Shown: positions 37,741 through 47,214, counted from the stretch's first letter. The stretch: 64,000 nucleotides of DNA from Duganella sp. 1224 (GCF_013408245.1 NZ_JACBYS010000003.1:124001-188000); one strand, 5' to 3'. The notes: generated by a model not told the origin, from the sequence alone. Made by a program: numbers and translations.

Positions 37741-38754
37741 TTGGCAGACCTCCCACACTCCGGCCCATCGACCCTGATGGATGTAGCGCGCCAGGCGGGG
37801 GTGTCGCCCAGTACGGTGTCACGCATCCTCAACGGCACCGCCAAGGTGTCGGACGACAAGCGCCAGGCAGTGCTGGCCGCCATCCAGCAGATGAATTTCG
37901 CGCCCAACCAGATGGCGCAGGGCCTGAAAAAAGGCCGCTCGATGACCATTGGCATCGTGGTGCAGGATATTTCCTCGCCGTTCTTCGATGAAACGCTGCG
38001 CGGCGTCGACGACGGCCTCAAGGGCACCGGCTACGCCTCGGTGATCGTCAGCGGCCACTGGAACGCCGAGGAGGAAGCCGACCGCATCCGCCTGCTGTTG
38101 GCGCGCAAGGTGGACGGCATCATCCTGCTGTCCGGCCGCATCGGCGACGAGGCGGTGCTGGGCTTTTCCAGCCAGCGGCCGATCGTCTCCACCGGCCGCG
38201 CGCTGCACACCCGCAGCGCGCTCGGCTTCAAGATGGACAACGAGCACGGCGCCTACCTGGCGGTGCACCACCTGATCGAACTGGGCCACCGGCAGATCGC
38301 CTTCATTTCCGGCCCGGCCAACAACATCGACGCCAACGAGCGCCTGGCCGGCTACCAGCGCGCGCTGCGCGAGGCCGGCATTGCCGTCGATCCCAACCTG
38401 ATCGTCGAGGGCAATTACCACGAGGCCAGCGGCATGCTGGCCATGAACCACCTGTTCGACACCCACCAGCAGTTCACCGCGGTGTTCGCCGCCAACGACC
38501 TGAGCGCGTACGGCGCGCGGCTGGCGCTGTACCGCAAGGGCATCCGCGTGCCGGACGACATCTCGCTGGTCGGCTTCGACGATTTGCCCGGCTCCTCGTA
38601 CACCACGCCGCCGCTGACCACCATCCGCCAGCCGCTGTACGACATCGGCCGCATCGCCACCCAGGCCTTGCTGCGCATCATCAATGGCGAGGAGGCGCGT
38701 GGCCAGGTGCCGCCGCTGGAGCTGGTGGTGCGCGAGACCACGCGCCGGCGCTGA
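37741..38754 (+). CDS. LacI family transcriptional regulator
   Basis: A 337-residue repressor starting at TTG (37741) after AAAAGGTGAG. The N-terminal helix-turn-helix and hinge (TLMDVARQAGVSPSTVSRIL, NFAPNQMAQGLKKG) are followed by a periplasmic-binding-protein-like sugar domain (IGIVVQDISSPFFDETLRGV, VGFDDLPGSSYTTPPLTTIR). It is divergent from glk, so a glucose-metabolism ligand is likely (inference). Confidence 0.9.
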   Translation: MADLPHSGPSTLMDVARQAGVSPSTVSRILNGTAKVSDDKRQAVLAAIQQMNFAPNQMAQGLKKGRSMTIGIVVQDISSPFFDETLRGVDDGLKGTGYASVIVSGHWNAEEEADRIRLLLARKVDGIILLSGRIGDEAVLGFSSQRPIVSTGRALHTRSALGFKMDNEHGAYLAVHHLIELGHRQIAFISGPANNIDANERLAGYQRALREAGIAVDPNLIVEGNYHEASGMLAMNHLFDTHQQFTAVFAANDLSAYGARLALYRKGIRVPDDISLVGFDDLPGSSYTTPPLTTIRQPLYDIGRIATQALLRIINGEEARGQVPPLELVVRETTRRR

Positions 38755-38868
38755 AGTATCCACACGGAACCGGGGTGATTTCAGCAGGGACGGCGTAACC
38801 GCTTTACAATGATGATCGTTTCGCCAAAAATACCCGGTTTTTGAAACCAACTTATCAAAGGAAGAACA

Positions 38869-39447
38869 ATGGAACATACTCTGCCACCTCTGCCCTATGC
38901 CATCGACGCCCTGGCGCCGCACATCTCGCAAGAAACCCTGGAATACCACTACGGCAAGCACCATCAGGCGTATGTCACCAATCTGAACAACCTGATCAAG
39001 GGCACCGAGTTCGAAAACCTGTCGCTGGAAGAAATCATCAAGAAATCGTCGGGCGGCATCTTCAACAACTCGGCGCAGATCTGGAACCACACCTTCTTCT
39101 GGAACAGCCTGACCCCGAACGGCAAGGGCGCACCGGAAGGCGCGCTGGCCGACGCCATCAACGCCAAGTGGGGCTCGTTCGACAAGTTCAAGGAAGAGTT
39201 CACCAAGTCGGCCGTGGGCAACTTCGGTTCGAGCTGGACCTGGCTGGTGAAGAAGGCTGACGGCTCGCTGGAGATCGTCAACACCTCGAACGCCGCCACC
39301 CCGCTGACCACCGACGCCAAGGCGCTGATCACCATCGACCTGTGGGAACACGCTTACTACATCGACTACCGCAACCTGCGTCCGAAGTTCATCGAGACCT
39401 TCTTCAAGCTGGCCAACTGGGACTTCGCCGCCGCCAACTTCGCCTGA
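38869..39447 (+). CDS. sodB: Superoxide dismutase, Fe type
   Basis: A 192-residue enzyme converting superoxide to oxygen and hydrogen peroxide. Metal ligands are His in [11 protein letters not shown], His in [11 protein letters not shown], and Asp/His in [23 protein letters not shown] and [11 protein letters not shown] favour the iron form. AAAGGAAG lies before the ATG. A TACAAT -10-like box lies at 38805-38810. Confidence 0.96.
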   Translation: MEHTLPPLPYAIDALAPHISQETLEYHYGKHHQAYVTNLNNLIKGTEFENLSLEEIIKKSSGGIFNNSAQIWNHTFFWNSLTPNGKGAPEGALADAINAKWGSFDKFKEEFTKSAVGNFGSSWTWLVKKADGSLEIVNTSNAATPLTTDAKALITIDLWEHAYYIDYRNLRPKFIETFFKLANWDFAAANFA

Positions 39448-39469
39448 GCGAAGCCGGCAGCATGTCAAG

Positions 39470-39497
39470 AAAGCCCGCCTTATTGCGGGCTTTTTTT
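39470..39497 (+). terminator. Rho-independent terminator after sodB
   Basis: AAGCCCGC, a short loop (CTTATT) and GCGGGCTT followed by seven T residues, 22 bases past the sodB stop. Confidence 0.9.
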
Positions 39498-39501
39498 GTC
39501 C

Positions 39502-39555
39502 CCCCAAACGAAGGGGTCTGACCCCGGCCGCAGCGGTGTGCGGGTTTAACGGGGG
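39502..39555. repeat. GGGGTCTGACCCC-type repeat, copy 4 (half palindrome)
   Basis: Only one core (39513-39525) is present, with the shared flanks CCCCAAACGAA before it and GGCCGCAGCGGTGTGCGGGT after it. It lies directly behind the sodB terminator. The half copy suggests deletion between the two cores or an ancestral short form. Confidence 0.8.
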
Positions 39556-39582
39556 CCGCGCGACTCCAAGACATCGAGCATC

Positions 39583-40041
39583 ATGCTGACCTCTCTTCGC
39601 GTCTTCGCCTGCATCTGCAGCTTGCTGGTCCACGCCACCAGCGGCGCGCAGGCCGGCGCCCCGCGCGGCGCGTACATCTCGCCGCTGCTGCCTGGCCATC
39701 ACCGCCTTGCCCTCCACGGCGTCCCCGCCCACTATGAAGTGATGGGCGACGGCCCGCTGCTGCTGGTGCCGGCGCCCCGCGACGATCTGGCCGAACTGTC
39801 CCGGCACTTCACGCTGGTGGTCTGCGACCTCCCCGCCAGCGCCGCCGGCGCCGACAAAGCCGACCACCTCGACGCGCTGCGCCGTTACCTGAAGCGCGAA
39901 AAAGTCGACCTGCTGGGCGACGCCCAAGGCACCGCCAGCGCCTACGCATCCCGCTACCCGGACCGCGTGCGCCGCCTGATGCCCTACCGCGCCGACGCCT
40001 CCGCCGAACGCATCGTCCAATTCTTTTCAACCCCTGAATGA
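39583..40041 (+). CDS. Short secreted alpha/beta-hydrolase-like protein lacking the nucleophile
   Basis: A 152-residue protein with a signal peptide (MLTSLRVFACICSLLVHATS). The rest reads like the first half of an alpha/beta hydrolase: YEVMGDGPLLLVPAP, DLAELSRHFTLVVCDLPAS, then VDLLGDAQGTASAYASRYPD. At the elbow, GDAQG replaces G-x-S-x-G, so the nucleophilic Ser is Ala, and the C-terminal half with the His is missing. It is either a decayed gene or a non-catalytic derivative. Confidence 0.6.
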   Translation: MLTSLRVFACICSLLVHATSGAQAGAPRGAYISPLLPGHHRLALHGVPAHYEVMGDGPLLLVPAPRDDLAELSRHFTLVVCDLPASAAGADKADHLDALRRYLKREKVDLLGDAQGTASAYASRYPDRVRRLMPYRADASAERIVQFFSTPE

Positions 40042-40095
40042 GTCGCGCCACGCGTCTATAATCGCTGGACCCAACCTCACCACCGGAGACCTTCG

Positions 40096-41136
40096 ATGAC
40101 CTACCTCGCCGCGCCGCACCGTTACGATGAGATGCAGTACCGCACCTGCGGCCGCAGCGGCCTGAAACTGCCGCTGATGTCGCTCGGGCTGTGGCACAAC
40201 TTTGGCGACACCACCACCCTCGCCTCGCAGCGCGACATGCTACGCACCGCGTTTGACCTGGGCATCACCCACTTCGACCTGGCCAACAACTACGGCCCGC
40301 CCTACGGCTCCGCCGAGTCCAACTTCGGCCACCACTACAAGCACGAGTTCAAGCCCTACCGCGATGAGCTGATCATCTCCACCAAGGCTGGCTGGGACAT
40401 GTGGCCCGGCCCCTACGGCCAGGGCGGCGGCTCGCGCAAGTACGTGCTGGCCAGCCTCGATCAGTCGCTGCAGCGCATGGGCCTCGATTACGTCGACATC
40501 TTCTACTCGCACCGCTTCGACCCCGACACGCCGCTGGAGGAAACCATGGGCGCGCTGGCGCACGCGGTCCAGCAGGGCAAGGCGCTGTATGTGGGCGTGT
40601 CGTCCTACTCGGCCGAGAAGACCGCCGACGCCGCGCGCCTGCTGAAGGAGTGGAAGGTGCCGTGCCTGATCCACCAGCCGTCCTACAATATGCTCAACCG
40701 CTGGATCGAAACCGAGGGCCTGCTCGACACGCTCGGCCAGGAAGGCATCGGTTGCATCACCTTCACCGCGCTGGCGCAGGGCATCCTGAGCGACAAGTAC
40801 CTGAACGGCGTGCCGGCCGATGCGCGCGTCAACCGTCCGGGCGGCGGCTCGCTGCTGCCGTCGCACCTGAGCGAGGCCAATCTGCAACGCGTGCGCGGCC
40901 TGAACGACATCGCCCAGCGCCGCGGCCAGACGCTGGCGCAGATGGCGCTGGCCTGGGTGCTGCGCGATCCGCGCATCACCTCCACGCTGATCGGCGCCAG
41001 CAACGCCGCGCAGATCCGCGAGAACGTCGCCGCGCTGAAGAACCTGTCGTTCACGGCGGAGGAGCTGGCGCAGATCGACGCCCTGGCGCAGGAAGGCGCC
41101 ATCAACCTGTGGGCCGGCTCGTCGTCGCACCGATAA
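40096..41136 (+). CDS. yghZ: Aldo/keto reductase, L-glyceraldehyde 3-phosphate reductase-like
   Basis: A 346-residue (beta/alpha)8 reductase. Catalytic Asp, Tyr, Lys and His are in HFDLANNYGPPYGSAE, ISTKAGWDMWPGPYG and YSHRFDPDTPLEET. The WPGPYGQGGGSRKYVLASLD stretch is typical of the YghZ subgroup, which reduces L-glyceraldehyde 3-phosphate and methylglyoxal with NADPH. The stop overlaps the start of the next LysR gene by one base. Confidence 0.9.
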   Translation: MTYLAAPHRYDEMQYRTCGRSGLKLPLMSLGLWHNFGDTTTLASQRDMLRTAFDLGITHFDLANNYGPPYGSAESNFGHHYKHEFKPYRDELIISTKAGWDMWPGPYGQGGGSRKYVLASLDQSLQRMGLDYVDIFYSHRFDPDTPLEETMGALAHAVQQGKALYVGVSSYSAEKTADAARLLKEWKVPCLIHQPSYNMLNRWIETEGLLDTLGQEGIGCITFTALAQGILSDKYLNGVPADARVNRPGGGSLLPSHLSEANLQRVRGLNDIAQRRGQTLAQMALAWVLRDPRITSTLIGASNAAQIRENVAALKNLSFTAEELAQIDALAQEGAINLWAGSSSHR

Positions 41137-42038
41137 TGGACCGCTTCAACGCCATGCGCATCTTCACCCGCATCGTCGAGCTGGAAAGCTTCAGCAAGGC
41201 GGCGGAGGATTTGCAGATACCGGCCGCCACCGCCACCTACACCATCAAGCAGCTGGAGGCGCGCCTCGGCGTGCGCCTGCTGCAGCGGACCACGCGCCAC
41301 GTCAGCCCGACGCTGGATGGCCAGGCCTATTACCAGCGCTGCGTGCGCATCCTGGCGGACGTGGAGGAAACCGAGGCCGGCTTCGGCACCAGCGGTGTGG
41401 CGCCGCGCGGCAAGCTGCGCGTGGATTTGCAAGGCACGCTGGCGCAGCATTATGTGCTGCCACGGCTGAAGGAATTCTTCGCCCGCTATCCGGACATCGA
41501 ACTGGAAATCGGCATGGGCGACCGCTACGTCGACCTGGTGCGCGACGGCGTCGACTGCGTGCTGCGCGTGGGCGAGCTGCGCGACTCCAGCATGGTCGGC
41601 CGGCGCGTCGCCAGCCTGGAACAGGTGACCTGCGCCAGCGCCGCCTACTTCGCGCAATATGGCACGCCGCTCACGCTGGAGGACCTGATCACGCAGGGCC
41701 ACCGCGCGGTGAACTTCTTTTCGTCCAGCACCGGCAAGATGTTCCCGTTTGATTTCCTCGTCGACGGCGTCGAGCGCAGCATCGTCCTGCCAGGCAATGT
41801 GTCGGTGGCCAGCGCCGAGGCCTACGCGGCCTGCTGCGCTCACGACCTGGGCCTGGTGCAGGCGCCGCGCTATCACCTCGCCGAGCAGCTGCGCAGCGGC
41901 GCCCTGCGCGAGGTGCTGGCGCAATGGCGCCCGCGGCCGATGCCGGTGTCGGTGCTGTATCCGCACCAGCGCCAGTTGTCGCCGCGTGTACGCGTGTTCG
42001 TCGACTGGCTCAGCGACGTGATGAGCGCCGCCAGCTAG
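41136..42038 (+). CDS. LysR family transcriptional regulator
   Basis: A 300-residue regulator. Helix-turn-helix: FTRIVELESFSKAAEDLQIP then AATATYTIKQLEARLGVRLL. The effector domain contains GKLRVDLQGTLAQHYVLPRL. It is translationally coupled (TAATG) with the aldo/keto reductase gene, so it may control aldehyde-responsive genes. This arrangement in the same direction is less usual than a divergent one. Confidence 0.9.
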   Translation: MDRFNAMRIFTRIVELESFSKAAEDLQIPAATATYTIKQLEARLGVRLLQRTTRHVSPTLDGQAYYQRCVRILADVEETEAGFGTSGVAPRGKLRVDLQGTLAQHYVLPRLKEFFARYPDIELEIGMGDRYVDLVRDGVDCVLRVGELRDSSMVGRRVASLEQVTCASAAYFAQYGTPLTLEDLITQGHRAVNFFSSSTGKMFPFDFLVDGVERSIVLPGNVSVASAEAYAACCAHDLGLVQAPRYHLAEQLRSGALREVLAQWRPRPMPVSVLYPHQRQLSPRVRVFVDWLSDVMSAAS

Positions 42039-42050
42039 CCTGCTGCCAGC

Positions 42051-42404
42051 CTAGTTGGTGCGCGACCAGTCGCGGCGTTCCTCGCGCGGCGTTTGCGGCG
42101 GCTGATCGCGCTCGACGTCGCCGTCTTCCGGCACCGCCTCGCGGAATTCGCCATCCACCAGCGGGATGGCTTCGACGTGGTCGAAGCCGATGTCGCTGCC
42201 GGCCTCGGCCATGTCCACGCTGGCGCGCTCGCCGGTGCCTTCGGCGTCGGTATCGCTATCGAGTTCCGTGTCCGGCTCGCCGACCACGTCGCTGCCGCTG
42301 TCCGAATTGTCGCTCGGACCCAGCGCGCGCGTGCCGTGGCCGCGCCCCAGCGTCCGGTCGTTGCCTGCCGGGATGTTGTCCGGATCTAAAGTGCTGTCAG
42401 CCAT
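42051..42404 (-). CDS. Small acidic, probably disordered protein
   Basis: A 117-residue protein very rich in Asp, Glu, Gly and Ser (ALGPSDNSDSGSDVVGEPDT, ELDSDTDAEGTGERASVDMA). The ATG at 42404 follows AAGGAGGACATC, a strong site. It resembles conserved acidic hypothetical proteins of Massilia-like bacteria that share LGPSDxSDSGSD; function unknown. Confidence 0.75.
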   Translation of the reverse strand: MADSTLDPDNIPAGNDRTLGRGHGTRALGPSDNSDSGSDVVGEPDTELDSDTDAEGTGERASVDMAEAGSDIGFDHVEAIPLVDGEFREAVPEDGDVERDQPPQTPREERRDWSRTN

Positions 42405-42518
42405 GATGTCCTCCTTGCCTTGAAAACCCCATTCGACCACGGCCGGCGCACCAGGTCGGTGCGCGGCTTCGCATACTGGCCAGATGGGAGGCTATCGTGC
42501 TCATAGGAATTTTTTACT

Positions 42519-42559
42519 TTACAAATGTAATATTCATCTCTATAGTTCAATCCATTGAA
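42519..42559 (+). promoter_or_regulatory. Inverted repeats upstream of the DUF4148/efflux genes
   Basis: TTACAAATGTAA (42519-42530) and TTCAATCCATTGAA (42546-42559) are two palindromes just upstream of the first gene. They may bind the MarR or LysR regulators of the cluster, but no test is possible from sequence alone. Confidence 0.45.
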
Positions 42560-42572
42560 TACGGAGAATGTC

Positions 42573-42845
42573 ATGAGCACCACCACCAAACATCTGTTGA
42601 GCGCCGTCGCCACCGCGGTCTTCGCCATCGCCGCGACCGCCACCACCGTCACCAACGCCTTTGCCGCCGAAGCGGCTGGCGCATCCGCCCCTGCCGCCAA
42701 GTCGGTCAAGGTGGCGGCGCCGGCCGGCAAAACCCGCGCCGAGGTGCAGGCCGAATACCTGGCAGCGCGCAAGAACGGCACGCTGCTGCAGACCGAGGCC
42801 GACTTCGACGTCGCCCAGACCCGCAAGCACGTCGTCCAGCACTAA
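42573..42845 (+). CDS. DUF4148 domain-containing secreted protein
   Basis: A 90-residue protein with a signal peptide (MSTTTKHLLSAVATAVFAIA, cleavage after AFA). The tail KTRAEVQAEYLAARKNGTLL then QTEADFDV is the DUF4148 motif, common and multi-copy in Burkholderiales. Role unknown. GGAGAATGTC precedes the ATG. It begins the efflux cluster, nine bases before the NodT gene. Confidence 0.88.
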   Translation: MSTTTKHLLSAVATAVFAIAATATTVTNAFAAEAAGASAPAAKSVKVAAPAGKTRAEVQAEYLAARKNGTLLQTEADFDVAQTRKHVVQH

Positions 42846-42854
42846 ACGCCCGCC

Positions 42855-44291
42855 GTGAAGCTGTCCTCGTCCCCTCTGGCGATTCCCGTGCTGGCGCTGG
42901 CCGTGCTGGCCGGTTGCGCCGACATGGGCAAGGTCCGGCCACCGGCCACGCGGGTCCAGCCCGCCGACCTGCGCCAGGGCCAGGCGCTGGCCGCCGCCAG
43001 CGCCAACATCGCCTGGCCGGACGAGCGCTGGTGGGAAGCATTGCACGATGAGCAGCTGAATCAACTGGTGAACGCCGCCCTGAGCGACAGCCCGACGCTG
43101 CGCGCCGCGCTGGCCCGCGTGCGCCAGGCCGAATCATTGGCCGGCGTCGCCAAGGCCGCCACGCTGCCGCGCGTGGACGCCTCGGCCAGCGCCGAGCGCC
43201 AGTTGTATTCGGCGCACAGTACGATCCCCGCGCCACTCGCCGGGAACTACGCGTGGACGAACAACGCCGCGCTATCCGGTTCCTACGATCTGGATCTGTG
43301 GGGTCGCAATCGCGATGCGCTGGCCGCCGCCGTGGACGAAGTCCGCCTGGCCGCCGCCGAATCGCAAATGGCGCGCCTGACGCTGGAAACCTCGATCGTC
43401 CGCGCCTACATCCAGCTGTCGCTGGAATACGCGCTGCAGGACAGCGTGGCGGACAATCTGGCGCAGCGCCAGCGCATCCTGGACATCACGCGCCGCCGCC
43501 AGGCGGCCGGCCTGGCCAGCGACCTGGACGTGGCCAGCATCGAGACCACGCTGCCGGCGGCGCGCCGCGAGCGCGAGCAGCACGGCGAGGCCGTCGCCCT
43601 GCTGCGCAACCAGCTGGCGGCACTGATCGGCAAGGGACCGGGCGATGGCGACACCATCGCCCGGCCAACGCTGACGCTGGACCAGGGCCACGGCGCCGCC
43701 GTGCCGGCCACGCTGCCGGCGGAACTGGTGGGCCACCGTCCCGACATCGTGGCGCAGCGCTGGCGCGTGGAAGCGGCCGGCGCGCGCGTCGCGGGCGCGA
43801 AGAAGGACTTTTACCCGAACATCAACCTGGCGGCCTTCGTCGGCATGCAGTCGCTGGGCTTCGGCCACTTCCTGGACGCCGGCGCGCGCACGCGCGGCAT
43901 CACGCCGGCCATCAGCCTGCCGGTGTTCGACGGCGGCCGTTTGCGCGCGCAACTGGGCGGCCAGACGGCCGGGTACGACGGCGCGGTCGAGCAGTACAAC
44001 GCCACCGTGATCCAGGCCATGTCGGACGTCGCCAACGCGGTGGTGAAAATCGCCTCCGTCAAGGAACAGGACCAACTGGCGCAGCGCGCGCTGGCATCGG
44101 CGCGCCGCCAGCAGCACCTGTCCGAGCAGGCCTACCGCGCCGGCCTGACCGACACCCTCAACGTCATCAACGCCCAGCTCACCTTGTTGAACGAGCAGCA
44201 GCAGATGGCGCAGGTGGCCAGCAGGCAGCTGGATAATTACGCTTTATTGATGTCGGCGCTGGGCGGAGGCTTAAAACTGGATTTAGATTGA
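42855..44291 (+). CDS. NodT family outer-membrane efflux lipoprotein
   Basis: A 478-residue TolC-fold channel. The start is GTG at 42855 (encoded Met), with a lipoprotein signal ending in LAVLAGC (lipobox Cys21). Two OEP repeats follow, with WWEALHDEQLNQLVNAALSD, SGSYDLDLWGRNRDALAAAV and GHRPDIVAQRWRVEAAGARV. It forms the outer-membrane duct for the FUSC/HlyD pump encoded downstream. Confidence 0.92.
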   Translation: MKLSSSPLAIPVLALAVLAGCADMGKVRPPATRVQPADLRQGQALAAASANIAWPDERWWEALHDEQLNQLVNAALSDSPTLRAALARVRQAESLAGVAKAATLPRVDASASAERQLYSAHSTIPAPLAGNYAWTNNAALSGSYDLDLWGRNRDALAAAVDEVRLAAAESQMARLTLETSIVRAYIQLSLEYALQDSVADNLAQRQRILDITRRRQAAGLASDLDVASIETTLPAARREREQHGEAVALLRNQLAALIGKGPGDGDTIARPTLTLDQGHGAAVPATLPAELVGHRPDIVAQRWRVEAAGARVAGAKKDFYPNINLAAFVGMQSLGFGHFLDAGARTRGITPAISLPVFDGGRLRAQLGGQTAGYDGAVEQYNATVIQAMSDVANAVVKIASVKEQDQLAQRALASARRQQHLSEQAYRAGLTDTLNVINAQLTLLNEQQQMAQVASRQLDNYALLMSALGGGLKLDLD

Positions 44292-44311
44292 CACTTTAAA
44301 TAGTACAATCT
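44285..44311 (+). promoter_or_regulatory. Candidate MarR operator
   Basis: AGATTG (44285-44290) and CAATCT (44306-44311) form an inverted repeat around an AT-rich centre that includes TTTAAA and TACAAT. It lies 30 bases before the MarR start and is well placed for autoregulation. The boxes of any promoter here are not clear. Confidence 0.5.
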
Positions 44312-44341
44312 GACCTTTCCAAAAATATTAGAGGAGTGGCA

Positions 44342-44839
44342 ATGAGTAGTTTTGATGCGACTAGAAAGCGCCTTAAAAATATCCATGGCCGAATACCGGA
44401 ATTCCCTGAGGAGTTGATGCGCCTGTTGCGCATGACTTACCACATCCAGAAACGGATGAAAGATTTGAGCAACGCCGCGCTGCGCAAATATGAGCTGGTC
44501 GACGCCAGCTACATGGTGCTGGCGGTACTGTACGGTTCGGACAATGAGACCTCGACCGCGTCCACGCTGGGCGAGGCCTGCATGGAAAAACCGGCCAACC
44601 TGACGCGCGTGTGCAACGACCTGGAAGCCCAGGGCCTGATCACGCGCGGCAACCGGCCCGGCGACCGCCGCTGCGTGATGATCTCGCTGACGGACGCCGG
44701 CCGCGCGCTGGCCGAGAAGGTGCTGCCGGAAGTGTGGCGCACCACCACCCGCGCCTACGATGGCTACAGCGCGGAAGAAGTCACCCTGTTGGAAAACCTG
44801 CTGAAACGTCAGCTGGATAATTTAGAAGCAATCACCTAA
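44342..44839 (+). CDS. MarR family transcriptional regulator of the efflux cluster
   Basis: A 165-residue winged-helix protein: TASTLGEACMEKPANLTRVC (recognition region) and the wing LITRGNRPGDRRCVMISLTD. GAGGAG precedes the ATG. It sits between the channel gene and the pump gene and so probably represses the cluster until an aromatic acid or drug binds. Confidence 0.9.
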   Translation: MSSFDATRKRLKNIHGRIPEFPEELMRLLRMTYHIQKRMKDLSNAALRKYELVDASYMVLAVLYGSDNETSTASTLGEACMEKPANLTRVCNDLEAQGLITRGNRPGDRRCVMISLTDAGRALAEKVLPEVWRTTTRAYDGYSAEEVTLLENLLKRQLDNLEAIT

Positions 44840-44853
44840 ACACTCGCACGCAC

Positions 44854-46995
44854 ATGAACGCATCTCCCGCCGCCCCGCCCTCCCCGGACCACAGCGCGGC
44901 GCGGAGGGCGTTGCGCTGGATCGGGGCGGAAAGCGCCGCCTGGGCCGGCACCGAGGGCCAGCGCTGGCTGTTCGTGGCCAGGACCATGCTGGCGGCCTTC
45001 TCGGCGCTGTGGCTGGCCTTCCGCCTCGGGCTGGACGCGCCCTACACCGCCCTCGCCACCACCCTGGTGCTTGCCCTGCCCAGCAGCGGCATGGTGCTGG
45101 AAAAAGCCCTGTATCGTTTTCTCGGCACGCTGGTCGGCTGTTCGACCGCGCTGGCGCTGGTGGCGCTGTTCCCGCAATCGCCGACGGTGCTGTTCATCGG
45201 CCTGGCGCTGTGGGTGGCGCTGTGCACCGGCGGCGCCGCCATGCACCGCAACCAGCAGTCGTACAGCTTCGTGCTGGCCGGGTACACGGCGGTGATGATC
45301 GCCGTGCCGTCGGTGGACGCGCCGTCCGGCGTGTTCGCGCTGGCCGTCACCCGCGTCACCGAGGTCAGCCTGGGCATCCTCTGCTCGGCGGTGGTGCACG
45401 ACGTGTTCTTCCCCCGGCGCCACGCGGGCGCCGTGATGCGCACCGTGCAGGCGCGCTACAGCGGCTTTATCGGCTTTTGCCGCGAAGTGCTGGCACACCG
45501 CGTCACGCCGGCCGACGCCGAACTGGCGCACCTGAAATTCGCCGCCGACATCGCCGCCCTGGAATCGGGCCGCGCTGCAGCCTTCTTCGAGGCCGGCCAC
45601 TCGCGCGCGCAAACGCGCCAGCTGCACGCGTTTAACGCCGCCTTCATGGCGGCGCTGACCACTTTCTACACGCTGCACCGCCTGAGTCACCGCCTGCGCG
45701 TGGCCGGCACCGGCCCGGTGCTGCCGCTGGTGGAACCGATGTACGCGCATCTGGCGCTGGCCATGGGCGAGGAACTGGCGCCGGCGCGGCTGGCGCACAT
45801 GCGCGCGCGGCTGAGCGATGACATCGCCGCCGCGCGCGCGCAACTGGCCGCCGGCCCGGCGGTGGAACGCGCGCAGCAGATCGACTTCGACACGGCGGTC
45901 GAACTGCTGGAGCGCTTCGCCGGCAACCTGGCCGATTTCGCCGGCCTGTATCACGGCCTGACGCAGCAGAAAAAGCAGGAAGTCAGCGACCCCGGTTCGT
46001 ACTCGCCGAAGACGCCGCCCGCCATCATCGTCGCCAGCGGCGCGCGCGCCGGCGTCACGCTGCTGGTGACGGCCGCCATGTGGTACTGGCTGGCGTGGCC
46101 GGCCACCGTCAACGCGATACTGATGGCGACCATCTTCTGCGCGCTGGCGTCGTCGTCGCCGCGCCCGACGGCGCTGGTGCGGCAGGTGGCGGTCGGCTTC
46201 CTGATCGGCGCGCCGCTGGCGTTCGTGACCGAATTCCTGATGGTGCCCAAGGCCGACAGCTACGGCCCGCTGGTGCTGGCCGCGCTGCCGCTGTTTTCGC
46301 TGGCGGCTTACCTCAGCAGCAGCCCGCGCTGGTCGGGCGTCGGCATCGGCATGGGCCTGTTTTCGGCGACGCTGGTGGTGCCGGCCAACCTGATGCACTA
46401 CGACGTCGAATCCTTCCTCGGCAACGAGCTGGCGCTGATCATGGGCGTGCTGGTGTCCTACGTGATGTTCCGGGTGGTGCTGCCGGAGCACACCATGGGC
46501 CATCGCGGCCACGTGGCGGCGGCGCTGTGGCGCGAGGCGCGCAACGCCTGCGGCGCGCGCCTGCACCGACTCAAGCGGCGCTTCGACAACCGCGTGCGCG
46601 ACCTGCTGAGCCAATTGAACGCCACCGCCGGCCCGGCGCCGGACGCGGCCACCCGCGCCGTGGTGCGCCAGGGCCTGACCTTGCTGGAACTGGGCCACGC
46701 CGCCATCGAGCTGCGGCAGCTGATCGCCGCCGCCCATGCCGGCGCCGCGCGCGACAGCCTGGAGGCGGTGCTGCGCGCGCTGGCCGGCTATCTCGGCACG
46801 CCGTCGCCGGCCAGCGGCCAGGCCACGCTGCGCGCCGTGCTGGACGCCGGGACGGCGGTGCGCGCCGCGCTGCCGGACGCCCATCCCGAGCGCCGCGCGC
46901 GGCTGCACACGGCGCTGACCGATCTGCATTCCATCTACACGTCCTTGCTGGACCAGCTTTCAGGAGAACCGCATGTTCCATCACCTGCCGCGTGA
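44854..46995 (+). CDS. FUSC family inner-membrane transporter (AaeB-like)
   Basis: A 713-residue membrane protein with the double FUSC layout: an N-terminal bundle of about five helices (LFVARTMLAAFSALWLAFRL onward), a large cytoplasmic domain, a second bundle (GVTLLVTAAMWYWLAWPATV, PLVLAALPLFSLAAYLSSSP) and a C-terminal cytoplasmic region. It is related to AaeB, which exports aromatic carboxylic acids. It works with the DUF1656 and HlyD proteins next to it. Confidence 0.9.
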   Translation: MNASPAAPPSPDHSAARRALRWIGAESAAWAGTEGQRWLFVARTMLAAFSALWLAFRLGLDAPYTALATTLVLALPSSGMVLEKALYRFLGTLVGCSTALALVALFPQSPTVLFIGLALWVALCTGGAAMHRNQQSYSFVLAGYTAVMIAVPSVDAPSGVFALAVTRVTEVSLGILCSAVVHDVFFPRRHAGAVMRTVQARYSGFIGFCREVLAHRVTPADAELAHLKFAADIAALESGRAAAFFEAGHSRAQTRQLHAFNAAFMAALTTFYTLHRLSHRLRVAGTGPVLPLVEPMYAHLALAMGEELAPARLAHMRARLSDDIAAARAQLAAGPAVERAQQIDFDTAVELLERFAGNLADFAGLYHGLTQQKKQEVSDPGSYSPKTPPAIIVASGARAGVTLLVTAAMWYWLAWPATVNAILMATIFCALASSSPRPTALVRQVAVGFLIGAPLAFVTEFLMVPKADSYGPLVLAALPLFSLAAYLSSSPRWSGVGIGMGLFSATLVVPANLMHYDVESFLGNELALIMGVLVSYVMFRVVLPEHTMGHRGHVAAALWREARNACGARLHRLKRRFDNRVRDLLSQLNATAGPAPDAATRAVVRQGLTLLELGHAAIELRQLIAAAHAGAARDSLEAVLRALAGYLGTPSPASGQATLRAVLDAGTAVRAALPDAHPERRARLHTALTDLHSIYTSLLDQLSGEPHVPSPAA

Positions 46996-47185
46996 AGTCG
47001 ACTTCTTTGGCGTGCTGCTGCCCGGCGTGCTGCCGGTGTTCCTCGTCAGCGCCCTGCTGCAACTGGGGCTGGACGCGGTGCTGAGCCACCTCGGCGCCTA
47101 CCGCCTCGGCTGGCACCCGGCGCTGGTGCGCCTGTGCATGTTCGTCTGCATCTTCAGCGCCCTGCTGGTCACGCTGTACCGATAA
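46973..47185 (+). CDS. DUF1656 (AaeX-like) small membrane protein
   Basis: A 70-residue protein with two hydrophobic segments (FFGVLLPGVLPVFLVSALLQ and LVRLCMFVCIFSALLVTLYR). The start REVDFFGV matches DUF1656, the AaeX family, always beside AaeB-type pumps. It overlaps the FUSC gene by 23 bases. Confidence 0.9.
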   Translation: MFHHLPREVDFFGVLLPGVLPVFLVSALLQLGLDAVLSHLGAYRLGWHPALVRLCMFVCIFSALLVTLYR

Positions 47186-47214
47186 CACCTTCCTATTTTC
47201 TGTGAGAGCACGCC

